Shown one piece after another: positions 8,867 to 17,311 of a stretch of DNA of 64,000 bases. The stretch is from Pusillimonas sp. TS35. GTDB lineage: Bacteria; Pseudomonadota; Gammaproteobacteria; Burkholderiales; Burkholderiaceae_B. Numbering within the stretch: the first letter of the stretch is position 1; the number at the start of each line of letters is the position of its first letter. The notes under the pieces are model-generated. The model saw only the letters and a list, made by a program, of their open reading frames with translations. It ran no database searches and was not told where the DNA came from. The DNA is taken from assembly GCF_009857885.1 (NCBI RefSeq), contig NZ_WWER01000005.1:1-64000 (forward strand), given 5' to 3'. A program made the position numbers and the translations under genes.

Positions 8867-9301
8867 TCAAGAGATCAGAAGCTGGCCCAGGGCGAGCCCG
8901 GCCAGTAGCCCACCCAGCACGCCGGCAGCGCCGCCCACAGCCAGGGCGATGATGGCCATGCGGCGCGCAGATTGGTGGGCAATGTGAGCGTATTGCGCGG
9001 ATTCCTGGCTCAGCTGATCCAGCCGGGTGCCGGTGTCGTTCAGCATGACCTGTATGGCCTGCTGAAGCTGCTGGTTTACCGGCTTGGCTGCTGTTTCCAG
9101 GGTGGCGTTCAGGTGGCGGCTGAGTTGCTGGGGCAGCATCTGCTGGGTTTCGCTCATGGATTGCATCTGCTGCTGGGCGACATCCAGAGTACGGGTGACG
9201 GCTTCCAGCCTGTCCACTAGGCCGGCCACTTCGCCCAGGACTTCGTGGTACAGCAAATCCAGCTTTGAACGGGGGCCGCTGGGTGGGGTGTGGGCATCCA
9301 T
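8867..9301 (-). CDS. stbC: StbC-like plasmid stability/transfer protein
   Basis: This 144-aa protein has a long helical, glutamine-rich coiled-coil middle (residues about 15-105). Two short hydrophobic segments follow at the C-terminus (IIALAVGGAAGVLGGLLAG, then ALGQLLIS), so it is probably membrane-anchored. It lies 6 bases after the ParA-like stbB and before traD, the place held by stbC in IncW/IncN-type stb operons. The molecular role of StbC is not well defined in the family. The call rests mainly on order and the C-terminal membrane hairpin. Confidence 0.65.
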   Translation of the reverse strand: MDAHTPPSGPRSKLDLLYHEVLGEVAGLVDRLEAVTRTLDVAQQQMQSMSETQQMLPQQLSRHLNATLETAAKPVNQQLQQAIQVMLNDTGTRLDQLSQESAQYAHIAHQSARRMAIIALAVGGAAGVLGGLLAGLALGQLLIS

Positions 9302-9307
9302 GACGGA

Positions 9308-10015
9308 TCACGAGAACAGGGCAGCGAAGGCTGCGTTCATCTGCCGGTCCACCGGCTTGGCCAGGGCGCGCAGGGCGTGGCGGTTACTCAGCTGCGAGAT
9401 GCGGGCGTGGTCTTCCGGGTCGGCGCTGCGCACTAGGGCGCGGTAGTCGGTCTGATCGGCCAGGACATCTGCAATGGTGGTGCGCTGGTCAGCCAGCAGC
9501 TCGAAGACTTCGTTTTCGTAGATGGTAGCCAGGGGGTTGGCTTGAACTTCGCCCGACTTGGCGGCATAGGCCAGGATGGAGGGAAACTCTTCTTCTACGC
9601 TGCTATCGACACGATTGAACAGAATCCGTACCCGATCCGAGTCCACACCCAGTGCAGCCAGCGCGGCCACGGTTTTGATGGTTTCGCGCTGGGCTTTGCC
9701 GGTGTTGATGACCGGCAGCACGAAGTAGCTCATTTCTTCGTGTGCGCCTTCGTAGCGCATCATGTGGGTCAGGAAGTCCTCGATGTTGCTGGCCCCGACA
9801 TCGACAATGGCGTCATCCCGGGTGAGCAGTTCGCGGAACAGGCGGCCAAAGTGTTCACCGCGTAGCTGATCCACGTTCAGGCCAAGATCGGCCCCGGTTT
9901 CGTTGGTGGATTCCACCGCAAAAATCTGCGCTCCGTTCATGCGGGGTGCGAGCAGGTGGGAAGCAACAACCGTCTTGCCAACGGAGCCGGTGTAGTTGAG
10001 AACGGCGACTTTCAT
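9308..10015 (-). CDS. stbB: StbB, ParA/MinD-like ATPase
   Basis: This 235-aa P-loop ATPase has a deviant Walker A loop, TGSVGKT, at residues 9-15 (MKVAVLNYTGSVGKTVV), followed by typical ParA-superfamily strands (VDVGASN, MSYFVLPVIN, VRILFNRVD). In IncW/IncN plasmids StbB, with StbA and StbC, controls plasmid positioning and conjugation rather than acting as a classical ParA. The ribosome site AAGGAA precedes ATG 10015. Its neighbours are an stbA-like gene upstream and stbC downstream. Confidence 0.85.
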   Translation of the reverse strand: MKVAVLNYTGSVGKTVVASHLLAPRMNGAQIFAVESTNETGADLGLNVDQLRGEHFGRLFRELLTRDDAIVDVGASNIEDFLTHMMRYEGAHEEMSYFVLPVINTGKAQRETIKTVAALAALGVDSDRVRILFNRVDSSVEEEFPSILAYAAKSGEVQANPLATIYENEVFELLADQRTTIADVLADQTDYRALVRSADPEDHARISQLSNRHALRALAKPVDRQMNAAFAALFS

Positions 10016-10053
10016 GGTTTATTCCTTGTGGGGTTTGTCAGTGGGAGAGGGGG

Positions 10054-10473
10054 TTACTTGCCTTCGCGGCGCAGGGCTTCCAGGTCGATACGCATGTCGC
10101 GAATCTTGCGTAGGTCGCCGGGCGTCTCGATGTTGCGGGGCCGGCCCCGGATGGCATCGAGGGCGGGTGCTGTTGTTGGCTGCACTTGGGCTGTCGTGGG
10201 GGGTGCGGCGTGTGGCTTGGGCAGCGCTGCAGGTTTGGTCGCAGCACACCGCTGGGCCTTGCGCCAGCGGTACAGAGTGATGGCGTAGGTGCTGTACTGG
10301 ACCGACAGCCCCGCTGCTGCCAGATCATCCAGCACGGCAGCATGGGGAACGCCGGCGGCGAGTTCGGCTTCGATCAGAGGAAAAAGAGCGCGCAACTGGG
10401 CGGCGATGCTGATGCGGGGGTCCAGCTCAGCGAGCGCGGCCCGGTAGCGTGCGACGGGAGCGGATTCAGTCAT
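10054..10473 (-). CDS. Small DNA-binding-type protein in the StbA/TraK position
   Basis: This 139-aa protein has an N-terminal helical domain (about residues 20-70) that looks like a helix-turn-helix: AELAAGVPHAAVLDDLAAAG then TYAITLYRWRK. A proline/alanine linker follows, then a charged C-terminal helix (RKIRDMRIDLEALRR). The first domain resembles small oriT/stb-binding proteins such as StbA or IncP TraK, which read their own promoter region. Placement directly upstream of stbB supports an StbA-like role. Sequence similarity is not strong enough by eye to name it firmly. Confidence 0.55.
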   Translation of the reverse strand: MTESAPVARYRAALAELDPRISIAAQLRALFPLIEAELAAGVPHAAVLDDLAAAGLSVQYSTYAITLYRWRKAQRCAATKPAALPKPHAAPPTTAQVQPTTAPALDAIRGRPRNIETPGDLRKIRDMRIDLEALRREGK

Positions 10474-10497
10474 AGGATTCCAGGGGGTGGGTGCCGC

Positions 10498-10953
10498 TTA
10501 TCGCGACAGTTCAGGAAAGACGGCAGCCTGTTTGGCGACCAACCAGGAGCGGCCTGTGGCCAGTGCTTCGTCGTAGGCGGATTGTTCATCTGTGAACGGG
10601 GCGGCCTGGCCGTGGGAGAATTGACCGCCGCCGACTTCCTGGCCGCCATCCAGCAGGCGCAACGTGAAGCTGCCCGTGTCGGCAGGGTGGGGAAGAATCT
10701 CGAAATTGAAGCGCAGCCGGGCCTGGGTGACTTCGTCGTAGAACTGTTTTTCGACTTCGCGCAGTCGGGCCGTCCACTGCGGGCCGATGCGGTCCAGGGC
10801 TTCAGCGATGCTGTAGCCGCGTTCACGCAGCCAGTCGCAGCGATTCAGGATGAGTGCAGCTGTGAGCGCTTCACCCAGACTCATGGTGCCGATGCCATGA
10901 AGGGCGGCTTCCTGTGCGATGTTGAGCATGCGGGTGTCGATGGTCGAGTGCAT
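10498..10953 (-). CDS. Hypothetical protein, first gene of the stb-traD transcript
   Basis: This 151-aa soluble protein is not recognised. The ribosome site AAGGAG lies 7 bases before ATG 10953, so the start is secure. The N-terminal half is helical (ALTAALILNRCDWLRERGY). The C-terminal half has alternating strands and a DEQSAYDEALATGRSWLV stretch. It lies between the plasmid origin and the stbA-like gene, so a role in maintenance or in setting up transfer is possible but unproven. Confidence 0.7.
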   Translation of the reverse strand: MHSTIDTRMLNIAQEAALHGIGTMSLGEALTAALILNRCDWLRERGYSIAEALDRIGPQWTARLREVEKQFYDEVTQARLRFNFEILPHPADTGSFTLRLLDGGQEVGGGQFSHGQAAPFTDEQSAYDEALATGRSWLVAKQAAVFPELSR

Positions 10954-11237
10954 GGTGTCTCCTTTGCCTGTGACTTGACGGGCAATGCTTGGGGTGAAAA
11001 GAAGGGGTGGCCCGGGTGGGCGGGTGCTGGCTTCGTTGCTGACCGACAGCCGCTTTGCGGCTGTGCAGCGTGGCGATGCAAGATGGCCTGGCGTGAACAG
11101 GCACAGTGCGGCGCGTCAGGCGTGCTGACGGCGTGACTTGTTCACAGGTTGCTTTGGTAGAAGTAAGGTAGGAATAAGGTAGAAGGCGTCGCGATGGCTG
11201 GAAAGCCAGTATTCATGCAGGTTTCAAAAAATCGTGC

Positions 11238-11397
11238 GCGATGCTGTGACGATAAAGCGCGATGTTCTGGCGAAAGACCGCGATCTTATGACGACCCTGC
11301 CGCGATGCTATGACGATGGTCAAAACCACTTATCCACAGGCTGAAAATCGTGCCTGAAACGGCTGTTTTTGGGGATGAAGCGCGATGCTATGACGAT
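11238..11397 (+). repeat. Origin iterons, consensus GCGATGCTATGACGAT
   Basis: Five direct copies are visible: 11238-11253 (one mismatch), 11259-11273 (degenerate), 11280-11294 (one mismatch), 11302-11317 (exact) and 11382-11397 (exact). The first four start 21, 21 and 22 bases apart, which is two helical turns and puts them on one face of the DNA, as for initiator-bound iterons. The fifth stands 80 bases away, beside the trfA stop, and may serve copy control or handcuffing. The DnaA box sits between copies four and five. Confidence 0.85.
11330..11338 (+). promoter_or_regulatory. DnaA box TTATCCACA within oriV
   Basis: This is an exact match to the consensus DnaA-binding 9-mer, 12 bases after the fourth iteron. 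Host DnaA binding beside initiator iterons is standard for TrfA-type origins. Confidence 0.75.
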
Positions 11398-11403
11398 GAG
11401 GAA

Positions 11404-12321
11404 TTAGCGTTCCAGGCGCGTCCAGACTGCTTGTTCATGGCCCCGAATTGCGGCTTCAATCCGGGGTTCTGCGATGACTTTCAGGGCTTCCAGTTCGTCC
11501 AAGCTGCGCTCCAGCGTGACCCGGAAATCTCGCATGCGCCCGGTGTACTGGGCGCGTTGCTTGAGGATGTCCAGGCTGTATTTTTGCTGGATGTCGGCAG
11601 AGGTGCCAATCAGCCGCTGCAGGCTCTTGGAGAGGTCGTGACGCATCTGCAGGCGCTTGGCCCAGTCCACCAGGGCGTATTCCCGGTTGCCGAAAATCTG
11701 CGCCCAGCGCGGGTCGGCATACAGGGTGTAGCTGCCGCTGGGTTCGTGGTAATCAAAGCCCCCGATCATGGCGATCACACGGGTGGAAGGGTGGCGGCCA
11801 TAACTGTATTTCACCGAGCCGTCTTTTCTGCGTGCCTCGATGCACAAGGTAAAGCGGGCCAGGTCTTTCATACCCTCATGCAGCCATTCGTAGGCGCTGC
11901 CGCCTGTGGGCCGGCCCATGCCGCGCAGGAAATCGGCGCGGTTAATGACTGGCGCTTCGCCAAGCAGGGCTGTGGTCTGCAGATACATGGCGTGCATCCA
12001 GATGTCGGCATGGTCCTCGCTCAGCTGTTTGCCCGAGCCTTTGAGCAGGATGTGGCTGCCCTCCAGAAACACCGTTTCATCGTGGAGAGGACGCCACCCG
12101 CGACGCACCGGGGCAAAGATGGCGCTGCGGGCAATGTAGTTGGGAATCGCCCGGACTGTTTCGTTCATGCCGGGCAGCATGAAGGGGGTCGGGGTGGTGG
12201 CCTGTTTTTCTGCGGCGTCAGCCATGACCTGTGAGGCTTTCTGCATGGCGCGTTGCATGGCGGCTGACAGCCGCTGCAGGTTGGCATCCTTGTGGAAAGG
12301 CGTGCGGGTGGGGGTGGTCAT
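11404..12321 (-). CDS. trfA: Plasmid replication initiator, TrfA family
   Basis: This protein binds the iterons to open oriV and load the host helicase. With the start at ATG 12321 (GGAG nine bases upstream) it is 305 aa. An upstream in-frame ATG at 12345 adds eight residues but lacks a ribosome site. It shows the TrfA landmarks TPFMLPGMNETVRAIPNYIA, then ADIWMHAMY, RADFLRGMGRPTGG, DPRWAQIFGNREYALVDW, LQRLIGTSAD and the terminal GHEQAVWTRLER. The length fits the short TrfA form. The origin lies just downstream. The gene is intact, so the element could replicate on its own if excised, or may have entered the chromosome as a whole plasmid. Confidence 0.92.
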   Translation of the reverse strand: MTTPTRTPFHKDANLQRLSAAMQRAMQKASQVMADAAEKQATTPTPFMLPGMNETVRAIPNYIARSAIFAPVRRGWRPLHDETVFLEGSHILLKGSGKQLSEDHADIWMHAMYLQTTALLGEAPVINRADFLRGMGRPTGGSAYEWLHEGMKDLARFTLCIEARRKDGSVKYSYGRHPSTRVIAMIGGFDYHEPSGSYTLYADPRWAQIFGNREYALVDWAKRLQMRHDLSKSLQRLIGTSADIQQKYSLDILKQRAQYTGRMRDFRVTLERSLDELEALKVIAEPRIEAAIRGHEQAVWTRLER

Positions 12322-12396
12322 TGAAGGTGCTCCGGGCAAGCCCATGCCAGGGCCGCCCGGAGTGTGTGCAGCGCCTCACACGGGTTCAGGGTAGTG

Positions 12397-12417
12397 GACC
12401 CGGCAGCTTGCCGGGTC
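12397..12417. other. Perfect hairpin between virB11 and trfA
   Basis: A 9-bp perfect stem, GACCCGGCA/TGCCGGGTC, with a 3-base loop lies between the virB11 stop (12450) and the trfA start (12321). No T-run follows on either strand, so it is not a standard terminator. It could slow read-through from the virB operon into trfA or be a protein site. Confidence 0.35.
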
Positions 12418-12449
12418 GAATGGATTGGGTGGGGCGCTGCTGAGGGAAC

Positions 12450-13475
12450 TCAGGTGACGACGTGTCGCCGGGGTTCAAACCAGATTTCTTTCACGCGGAA
12501 CCGCTCGACCTGCACAACAATGTCCACGGTCTGCCGCAGAAAGGTCTGGATGGTGGGCAAGTCCAGGTTGCCGCCTGTGGGTGACTGCTTGATAAGGATG
12601 GCCAGCCGGTCAAAGGCGTCGATTGCGCTGTTGGCGTGTGTGGTTGTCACGGATCCAGGGTGGCCGGTGTTCAGCGCGGCCAGGTAGTCCCAGGTTTCAG
12701 GACCGCGCAGCTCGGCCAGGAAAATCCGGTCGGGCGACAGGCGCATGCAGGCAGCCAGGCAGTCGGTGGCTGACACGCGGCCCCGTGTGCCGCCGTACAT
12801 CATGTGGATGCGGTTATCATGCGATGGCAGGATCAGCTCATGCACATCTTCGATGGTGATAAGGCGTTCGTGTACCGGTATTTCATTGATGAGGGAACGG
12901 GCAAAGGTGGTTTTGCCTGATCCTGTTGCGCCGGAAATCACCACGTTCTTGCGCGCGCGGACGGCGTCTACCAGAAACTTAAAATAATCTGCCCTGTTCT
13001 TCAGCATCAACAACCGCTGATCGAGTTTTGACAGGCCGTCAGCACTATATTTGGCGGTCGCATCCATGGTGGACTTGAAAGCCCCGCCTGATGCCAACTG
13101 CTTCAGGTGAAAAGTTGCGGAGGCGTGTTTGCGGATGTTGATGGCAATGGTGCCGTCTATGCAGGCCGGCGGCAGAATGATCTGGCCGCGCTCCCCATCG
13201 GGCAGAACCACCGACATGATGGGGCTGCGCGCCATGTGGTTGTAGGCGGCCAGGGCCGTCGCCAGCGCTTCCAGCTGCGGGTAGCTCAGCTCCTCGCAGT
13301 CGTGTGACAGCCAATGTCCGTCTGTGCGGGCGTACAGATGGCCTTCGCGCACAATGGCGATTTCCGTGACCTTTGGGTCCTGCAGATGGTGGGCCAACGG
13401 CCGTAGAAAGGTCCGCACTGAAATGGCGCGATCAAAGGCAACCGCCTCAAGGGGTAAGTTCAAGGTCGTAGACAT
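12450..13475 (-). CDS. virB11: VirB11 secretion ATPase
   Basis: This 341-aa cytoplasmic hexameric ATPase powers type IV secretion and pilus assembly. The start is ATG 13475 (MSTTLNLPLEAV), which overlaps the end of virB10 by 29 bases. The open frame extends further upstream, but that part only shadows virB10. Walker A SGATGSGKTT is near residue 183. A TIEDVHELIL Walker/Asp-box and AELRGPETWDYL, TGHPGSVTTTHAN motifs follow in the usual VirB11 order. It is the last gene of the virB5-virB11 group. Confidence 0.93.
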   Translation of the reverse strand: MSTTLNLPLEAVAFDRAISVRTFLRPLAHHLQDPKVTEIAIVREGHLYARTDGHWLSHDCEELSYPQLEALATALAAYNHMARSPIMSVVLPDGERGQIILPPACIDGTIAINIRKHASATFHLKQLASGGAFKSTMDATAKYSADGLSKLDQRLLMLKNRADYFKFLVDAVRARKNVVISGATGSGKTTFARSLINEIPVHERLITIEDVHELILPSHDNRIHMMYGGTRGRVSATDCLAACMRLSPDRIFLAELRGPETWDYLAALNTGHPGSVTTTHANSAIDAFDRLAILIKQSPTGGNLDLPTIQTFLRQTVDIVVQVERFRVKEIWFEPRRHVVT

Positions 13476-14556
13476 GGCTGAAATCCAGATCACGGGCGAC
13501 CATGATGCCGATGTGTTCGCCCTGGTTCTTGTAAAGGGTAGGAGGTATGTCCAAAGACTTTTCCAGAATCTTGGCGATGGCTTCCTGGCCACCCTGGGCG
13601 GTGTTATCGAAGCGGATGTTGTTGTCGCCCGATTGGCCCTGATTCGATGCCCAGTTGCCGAAATCGCCCACCAGCGATAGCAGAATGGCGTTGCCGAAGC
13701 GTTCCCAGAAATGGTTATCGACATGACCGTCCAGCCCGGCTTCACCCAGGGGGCCGGTGCCGGGTGAAGCCAGCTCAACGATGACGCCAGCGGGCGTTTC
13801 CAGCCGGTTCCAGGTGACAAAAGCGCGTGCCTGACCCTGCTGGATGCCGCCGGACTGATAGCCGGTGAACTTGGTGCCGGCGTCGATCAGCTTGACCTTG
13901 CCGTTGGCGCTCATAACATCGTGCGTGGCCAGGCAGGTGAGCAGCCCCGGCTGGGTGCTGACCAGCTTGGTTTGCAAAGTGCAGTCGATCATGGTGCCTT
14001 GGGTGAGCAGGAAGTTGCGATCCCCCAGCTGCCCGGCCACAGAGGGTGCCAGCTCCAAGGGCCGCAGCTTGTCGGCCAGCGGGCCGGCATCGCTGTAGGG
14101 GCCGTTTGGGGCGTTGGCTTGGCTGCCGCTTGTGCTGCCGCCTTCTGCGCCGCCCGCCTGCAGCGGGCTGGCTAGTCGCCGCTGCGCCACTTCATCGACA
14201 GGAGGCGGTGCTGCGGGCGTCGGTGGTGGAAGGACATAGGCGGGTGCTGGCACCGGCTCTGGTGCCGGTGGTGGCAAGCGTTTGGGTGGCGCGGGTCGCT
14301 CCACCCTGGGCGGCTTCAGCCGGTTGGTGATTCCACTCTGATCCGCTTCCAGACTGCTGTCGCTGTCAGGTGCTGGTTCGCGGCTCCAGGCTTTCAGCAG
14401 CACGCCGATGGCCACGGCAATGGCCACCAGGATGGTGAGCCACAGAAAAGCGCGTGCGCCGCGTGGGGCGCTGCGCCCGGCGGTTTCCAGGTTCAGCGCT
14501 TCGCGCTCCAGGCCATCCGTGGGGGTCTGGCCCTGGTGCGGATCGGTGTCGTTCAT
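13447..14556 (-). CDS. virB10: VirB10 channel protein
   Basis: This 369-aa protein spans from inner to outer membrane and couples energy to the channel. The preferred start is ATG 14556, which has GAGGAA just upstream; an ATG at 14571 overlaps the virB9 stop. One inner-membrane segment (FLWLTILVAIAVAIGVLL) lies near residues 36-55. A proline-rich periplasmic spacer follows (about 80-125). The C-terminal TrbI-like beta domain includes LLTQGTMIDCTLQTKLVS and the region forming the outer-membrane cap. Confidence 0.92.
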   Translation of the reverse strand: MNDTDPHQGQTPTDGLEREALNLETAGRSAPRGARAFLWLTILVAIAVAIGVLLKAWSREPAPDSDSSLEADQSGITNRLKPPRVERPAPPKRLPPPAPEPVPAPAYVLPPPTPAAPPPVDEVAQRRLASPLQAGGAEGGSTSGSQANAPNGPYSDAGPLADKLRPLELAPSVAGQLGDRNFLLTQGTMIDCTLQTKLVSTQPGLLTCLATHDVMSANGKVKLIDAGTKFTGYQSGGIQQGQARAFVTWNRLETPAGVIVELASPGTGPLGEAGLDGHVDNHFWERFGNAILLSLVGDFGNWASNQGQSGDNNIRFDNTAQGGQEAIAKILEKSLDIPPTLYKNQGEHIGIMVARDLDFSHVYDLELTP

Positions 14557-14567
14557 GGGCTGTTTCC

Positions 14568-15419
14568 TCATGGCGTAATCTCCCGAATCCGCAGCGTTGG
14601 CACGGGCGCTGTCGCGCCTTTCACAGTGCGCCGGACGGCGGGGGACGCTGTGCCGGTATGGGCGGGTACTGGGGTCAGGGCAAAGGCTTCGTTATGGATG
14701 GCCAGTACCTGGTTGCCCAGGCGCAGATGCCAGCGTGGCGAGGTGCGATGCAGCACCATCGTGCGTTCATCGGCCATGTGATAGTTGGTGATGACTTCCT
14801 GACCGTCGGGGGTCACGCGGTATACCGTGGGCATGTCGGTTTCCGGGGGAAATTGCAGCCAGGTATGGCGGCCATCATCCCAGGCGTGAACGGGCGCGAT
14901 GCTGGCGTTGCCACTGCGGGTGTAGGCCTGCCAGTTCATCGTGCCGGCGGATGCCTGTAACGAGCGCTCAACCGCTGCCTTCTGTGCAGCCTGTGCCTTC
15001 ATGCGGGCCTCTACTTCCGGGTAGCGCATCACCAGCTTGTAAAGGGCTGGGGCGCTGCGGTCGTGGCTGTAGGACAGCCGGAAGCTGTATTCGCGCCGGT
15101 CGGTGATGACAATGAGGTTGGTGTCGGCGTCTTCGGCGGTGGGCTTGAAGAACAAGTGGTGGTTCTTGTAGGTGAAGGCGTAAGCCTGGCTGTCGCCAAA
15201 GACGTGATACTGATAGGTTTCGCCGGGTTCCAGCATGATGTGGGTGGCGACGCCGATCACCGCATCCAGCTGAATCACGTTGGCCGGGTCATAGTTCACA
15301 TAGCGCACCCGATGATCGAGCCGCGAAGAGCGGGGCGTCTCAAGCGCCCAGGCGCTGGCTGGCAGGGCCAGGCACAGCAGCAGCGTCAGCGCCCGCTTGC
15401 GTGGGAAGTGTTCAAGCAT
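14568..15419 (-). CDS. virB9: VirB9 outer-membrane core protein
   Basis: This 283-aa protein has a Sec signal peptide ending near ASAWALE (residues about 1-26). The N-terminal VirB9/CagX domain carries the YDPANVIQLDAVIGVATHI strand pattern and RREYSFRLSY. The C-terminal domain contains AYTRSGNASIAPVHAWDDGRHTW, that is, the WDDG/TW signature of VirB9 that packs against VirB7 and VirB10. The ribosome site AAGGAA precedes ATG 15419. The stop overlaps the upstream virB10 ATG. Confidence 0.92.
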   Translation of the reverse strand: MLEHFPRKRALTLLLCLALPASAWALETPRSSRLDHRVRYVNYDPANVIQLDAVIGVATHIMLEPGETYQYHVFGDSQAYAFTYKNHHLFFKPTAEDADTNLIVITDRREYSFRLSYSHDRSAPALYKLVMRYPEVEARMKAQAAQKAAVERSLQASAGTMNWQAYTRSGNASIAPVHAWDDGRHTWLQFPPETDMPTVYRVTPDGQEVITNYHMADERTMVLHRTSPRWHLRLGNQVLAIHNEAFALTPVPAHTGTASPAVRRTVKGATAPVPTLRIREITP

Positions 15420-15445
15420 GGGGATTCCTTCTGATCCAGGACGGT

Positions 15446-16132
15446 TCAGCGCGAGAGGTCGGCGGCCAGGTCATAGCGCACAACCTGAAAGCCCAGCGGA
15501 TTGCGACGGGCGACAGCTTCCGTCAGAGGAACGTCGGCGTACTGGTAGGCCATGGTGGCGATCAGATGCCGCGTCCTGGTGATATTGCCGGTAGAGACTT
15601 CGCGTTCCGTCCTGGTGAAGCGCACAATGGCTGCCTGATTGGCGCCCAGGGTGATGGAATGAACCTGAACATCCACCGTCCCCAGGGTGCCAAGGCGCGT
15701 GGTTACAGCATCCTGCCCTTCAAAACGCTTACCGTACTGCACTTGAATGGGCGGCGAGGATAGCAGGGCGCAGGTGTCGAATTGCTCCTGGATGGTCTGC
15801 CAGCTATAGCCTTCGCAGTTCAGCACGTAGGAGTTCAGGAAATACTTGGCGATGCGCTGACCATAGTCATCCATCGGCTCGCCCAGTGTGCTGACATGCT
15901 CGATGCTGCCGGTGGCGTTGTCCACGCGCACCACATACATTTCAGGCGGCTGCTTCAGGGGCGTCAGGCCCGCCACGGAGGCGACGGCGGCAAAGGCGAT
16001 CAGTCCGGCGCCCATGGCAACCTGCCAGGCGCGCCTGCGGCTGGTGACCAGTTCGCCCAGGTGGTCGCGCTCCAGGCCGCGCGATTGTTCCAGCCAGGCA
16101 GCGACGTCTTCAGACTTGAGAGGTTCTGCCAC
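15446..16132 (-). CDS. virB8: VirB8 inner-membrane assembly protein, GTG start
   Basis: This 228-aa protein nucleates the inner-membrane part of the channel. Translation starts at GTG 16132-16130 behind AAGGAG, so the start codon is non-standard but well supported. A cytoplasmic N-terminus of about 35 residues is followed by one membrane segment (AMGAGLIAFAAVASVAGL). An NTF2-like periplasmic domain comes next, with YVLNCEGYSW and RIAKYFLNSY. It lies 3 bases after the virB7 stop. Confidence 0.9.
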   Translation of the reverse strand: MAEPLKSEDVAAWLEQSRGLERDHLGELVTSRRRAWQVAMGAGLIAFAAVASVAGLTPLKQPPEMYVVRVDNATGSIEHVSTLGEPMDDYGQRIAKYFLNSYVLNCEGYSWQTIQEQFDTCALLSSPPIQVQYGKRFEGQDAVTTRLGTLGTVDVQVHSITLGANQAAIVRFTRTEREVSTGNITRTRHLIATMAYQYADVPLTEAVARRNPLGFQVVRYDLAADLSR

Positions 16133-16135
16133 GGT

Positions 16136-16273
16136 TCAGACTCCTTTGAAAATCGGTGCGCTGGCGTTCACCGGCACACGCGGCCCGTCAGCAGGCTGTG
16201 GGGGTTGGGGCGCATGAAAGGCACAGCCGGCCAGCAGCCCGGCCAGCGCCAGGGCGGCAATGAGTTTGTGCAT
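16136..16273 (-). CDS. virB7: VirB7-like lipoprotein
   Basis: This is a 45-aa lipoprotein precursor, MHKLIAALALAGLLAGCAF, with lipobox LAGC cleaved before Cys-17. The mature 29 residues are proline-rich and end in NASAPIFKGV. Size and place between virB6 and virB8 fit VirB7, which anchors VirB9 at the outer membrane. AGGAG sits 8 bases upstream of ATG 16273. An open frame extends far upstream, but only this start gives a signal peptide. Confidence 0.85.
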   Translation of the reverse strand: MHKLIAALALAGLLAGCAFHAPQPPQPADGPRVPVNASAPIFKGV

Positions 16274-16349
16274 GGGGTGGCTCCTGTCCTGCCGCGTGGG
16301 CAGAAGGAAGGGTGTGATGGCCCCGCTTGGGCGGCGGGTGGGGAAAGGC

Positions 16350-17300
16350 TTACTTGGCGCGCAGGCGCAGCATGCTGCGCAGACGTAGAACAGAGAACGC
16401 GCCCCGGGCGGCGGAGCCGACACCGAGTTGAGCGCCGAAGCCGTTGGAGAGGCCGGCGGCAAGGCCGGGGATCAGAATCATGATGACGAGGCTTGCGGCT
16501 CCGACCAGAACTTGAGCTCCGAACAGTGAAAGCACGTCGGCCATCCCTGTTTCGATCTGGTCCGCGATCATGCGGATCAGCTGGATGTTGAGTTGCAGGA
16601 TAAGGCCGAAGACCAGGCCAGCAAGCAAGGCCAGGAAGATAAAATTCAATGCCTGTGAAACCCAGTTATTGAAGAGTGGCTTTGTTGGCTCGAACAACGT
16701 CGCGGCGATAAAGAGCGGCCCTGCTGCAACCACCAGTGCCATGCCGACTTTGCAGACCACCACAATGACCATGATGATGCTGCCTACGACTGCTGCATTG
16801 ATCCGCAACAGCGTCGCCAGGATGCTGACCAGCACTTCCCTGGTGGAAGGCATGAAGTTGTACCAGGGTCGGTCGCTTGCGCCCAGCATGGCATTGGATG
16901 CCTCACTGGTCTCGTTCTGCAGCTTATCGACTTCTGCCGCCACGTTGCCTGTGCCGAGCGCGAGCTGGGTGACATCGTCAGGCAGTGCGATCATGGTTTT
17001 GGCAATGTCGTTCTGATAAAGGCCGCCGACCCCAAAGATCATGGACACAATCGCCACAAGAATGGCCTTGCGGAAGAACTCGGTGACGGTCATATTGCTC
17101 TGACCGTGCATGAGCGCAAACGCATACACAACGAATTGCAGAGTCAGGCCCACCACGATGACCGGCATGAGTGCTTCGAACAGCGCCTGCATCGGCCTGT
17201 TGATGGCATCGCTGAGGATGTTTTCGGTTTGCGTCATGACCCATTCAGCTATGTTGCTTGGCGTAGTGGGTGCTGCCACGGAGGGAGTGAGGCTGGCCAT
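16350..17300 (-). CDS. virB6: VirB6 polytopic inner-membrane channel protein
   Basis: This 316-aa TrbL/VirB6-type protein has multiple membrane segments (for example VIVVGLTLQFVVYAFAL, AVVGSIIMVIVVVCKVGMAL and FIFLALLAGLVFGLILQL). It has the central periplasmic loop expected of VirB6 and a basic C-terminus. It lies 11 bases after virB5. The ribosome site is poor (AGGCCGG), as is common inside coupled operons. Confidence 0.9.
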   Translation of the reverse strand: MASLTPSVAAPTTPSNIAEWVMTQTENILSDAINRPMQALFEALMPVIVVGLTLQFVVYAFALMHGQSNMTVTEFFRKAILVAIVSMIFGVGGLYQNDIAKTMIALPDDVTQLALGTGNVAAEVDKLQNETSEASNAMLGASDRPWYNFMPSTREVLVSILATLLRINAAVVGSIIMVIVVVCKVGMALVVAAGPLFIAATLFEPTKPLFNNWVSQALNFIFLALLAGLVFGLILQLNIQLIRMIADQIETGMADVLSLFGAQVLVGAASLVIMILIPGLAAGLSNGFGAQLGVGSAARGAFSVLRLRSMLRLRAK

Positions 17301-17311
17301 GGCATGCCGGC

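Larger units (their letters stand above)
10954..11403. other. Plasmid replication origin region (oriV)
   Basis: This 450-base gene-free stretch lies directly downstream of trfA. It contains, left to right, a perfect 8-bp hairpin ACAGCCGC-TTT-GCGGCTGT (11046-11064), an inverted repeat CGTCAG/CTGACG (11114-11130), a weak DnaA-like box TTGTTCACA (11138-11146), a purine-rich run with AAGGTAG repeated (11164-11184), the iterons, and a perfect DnaA box TTATCCACA (11330-11338). This combination is that of an iteron-controlled origin bound by the neighbouring TrfA. Confidence 0.8.

Noticed and set aside
11238-11397. CRISPR array
   Set aside because: The repeats are 16 bases at 21-22-base steps with no spacers of constant unique length. 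They sit at a TrfA-type origin and fit iterons.
12397-12417. Terminator of the virB operon
   Set aside because: The hairpin is perfect but has no T-run in either direction, so it was kept only as a structural feature.
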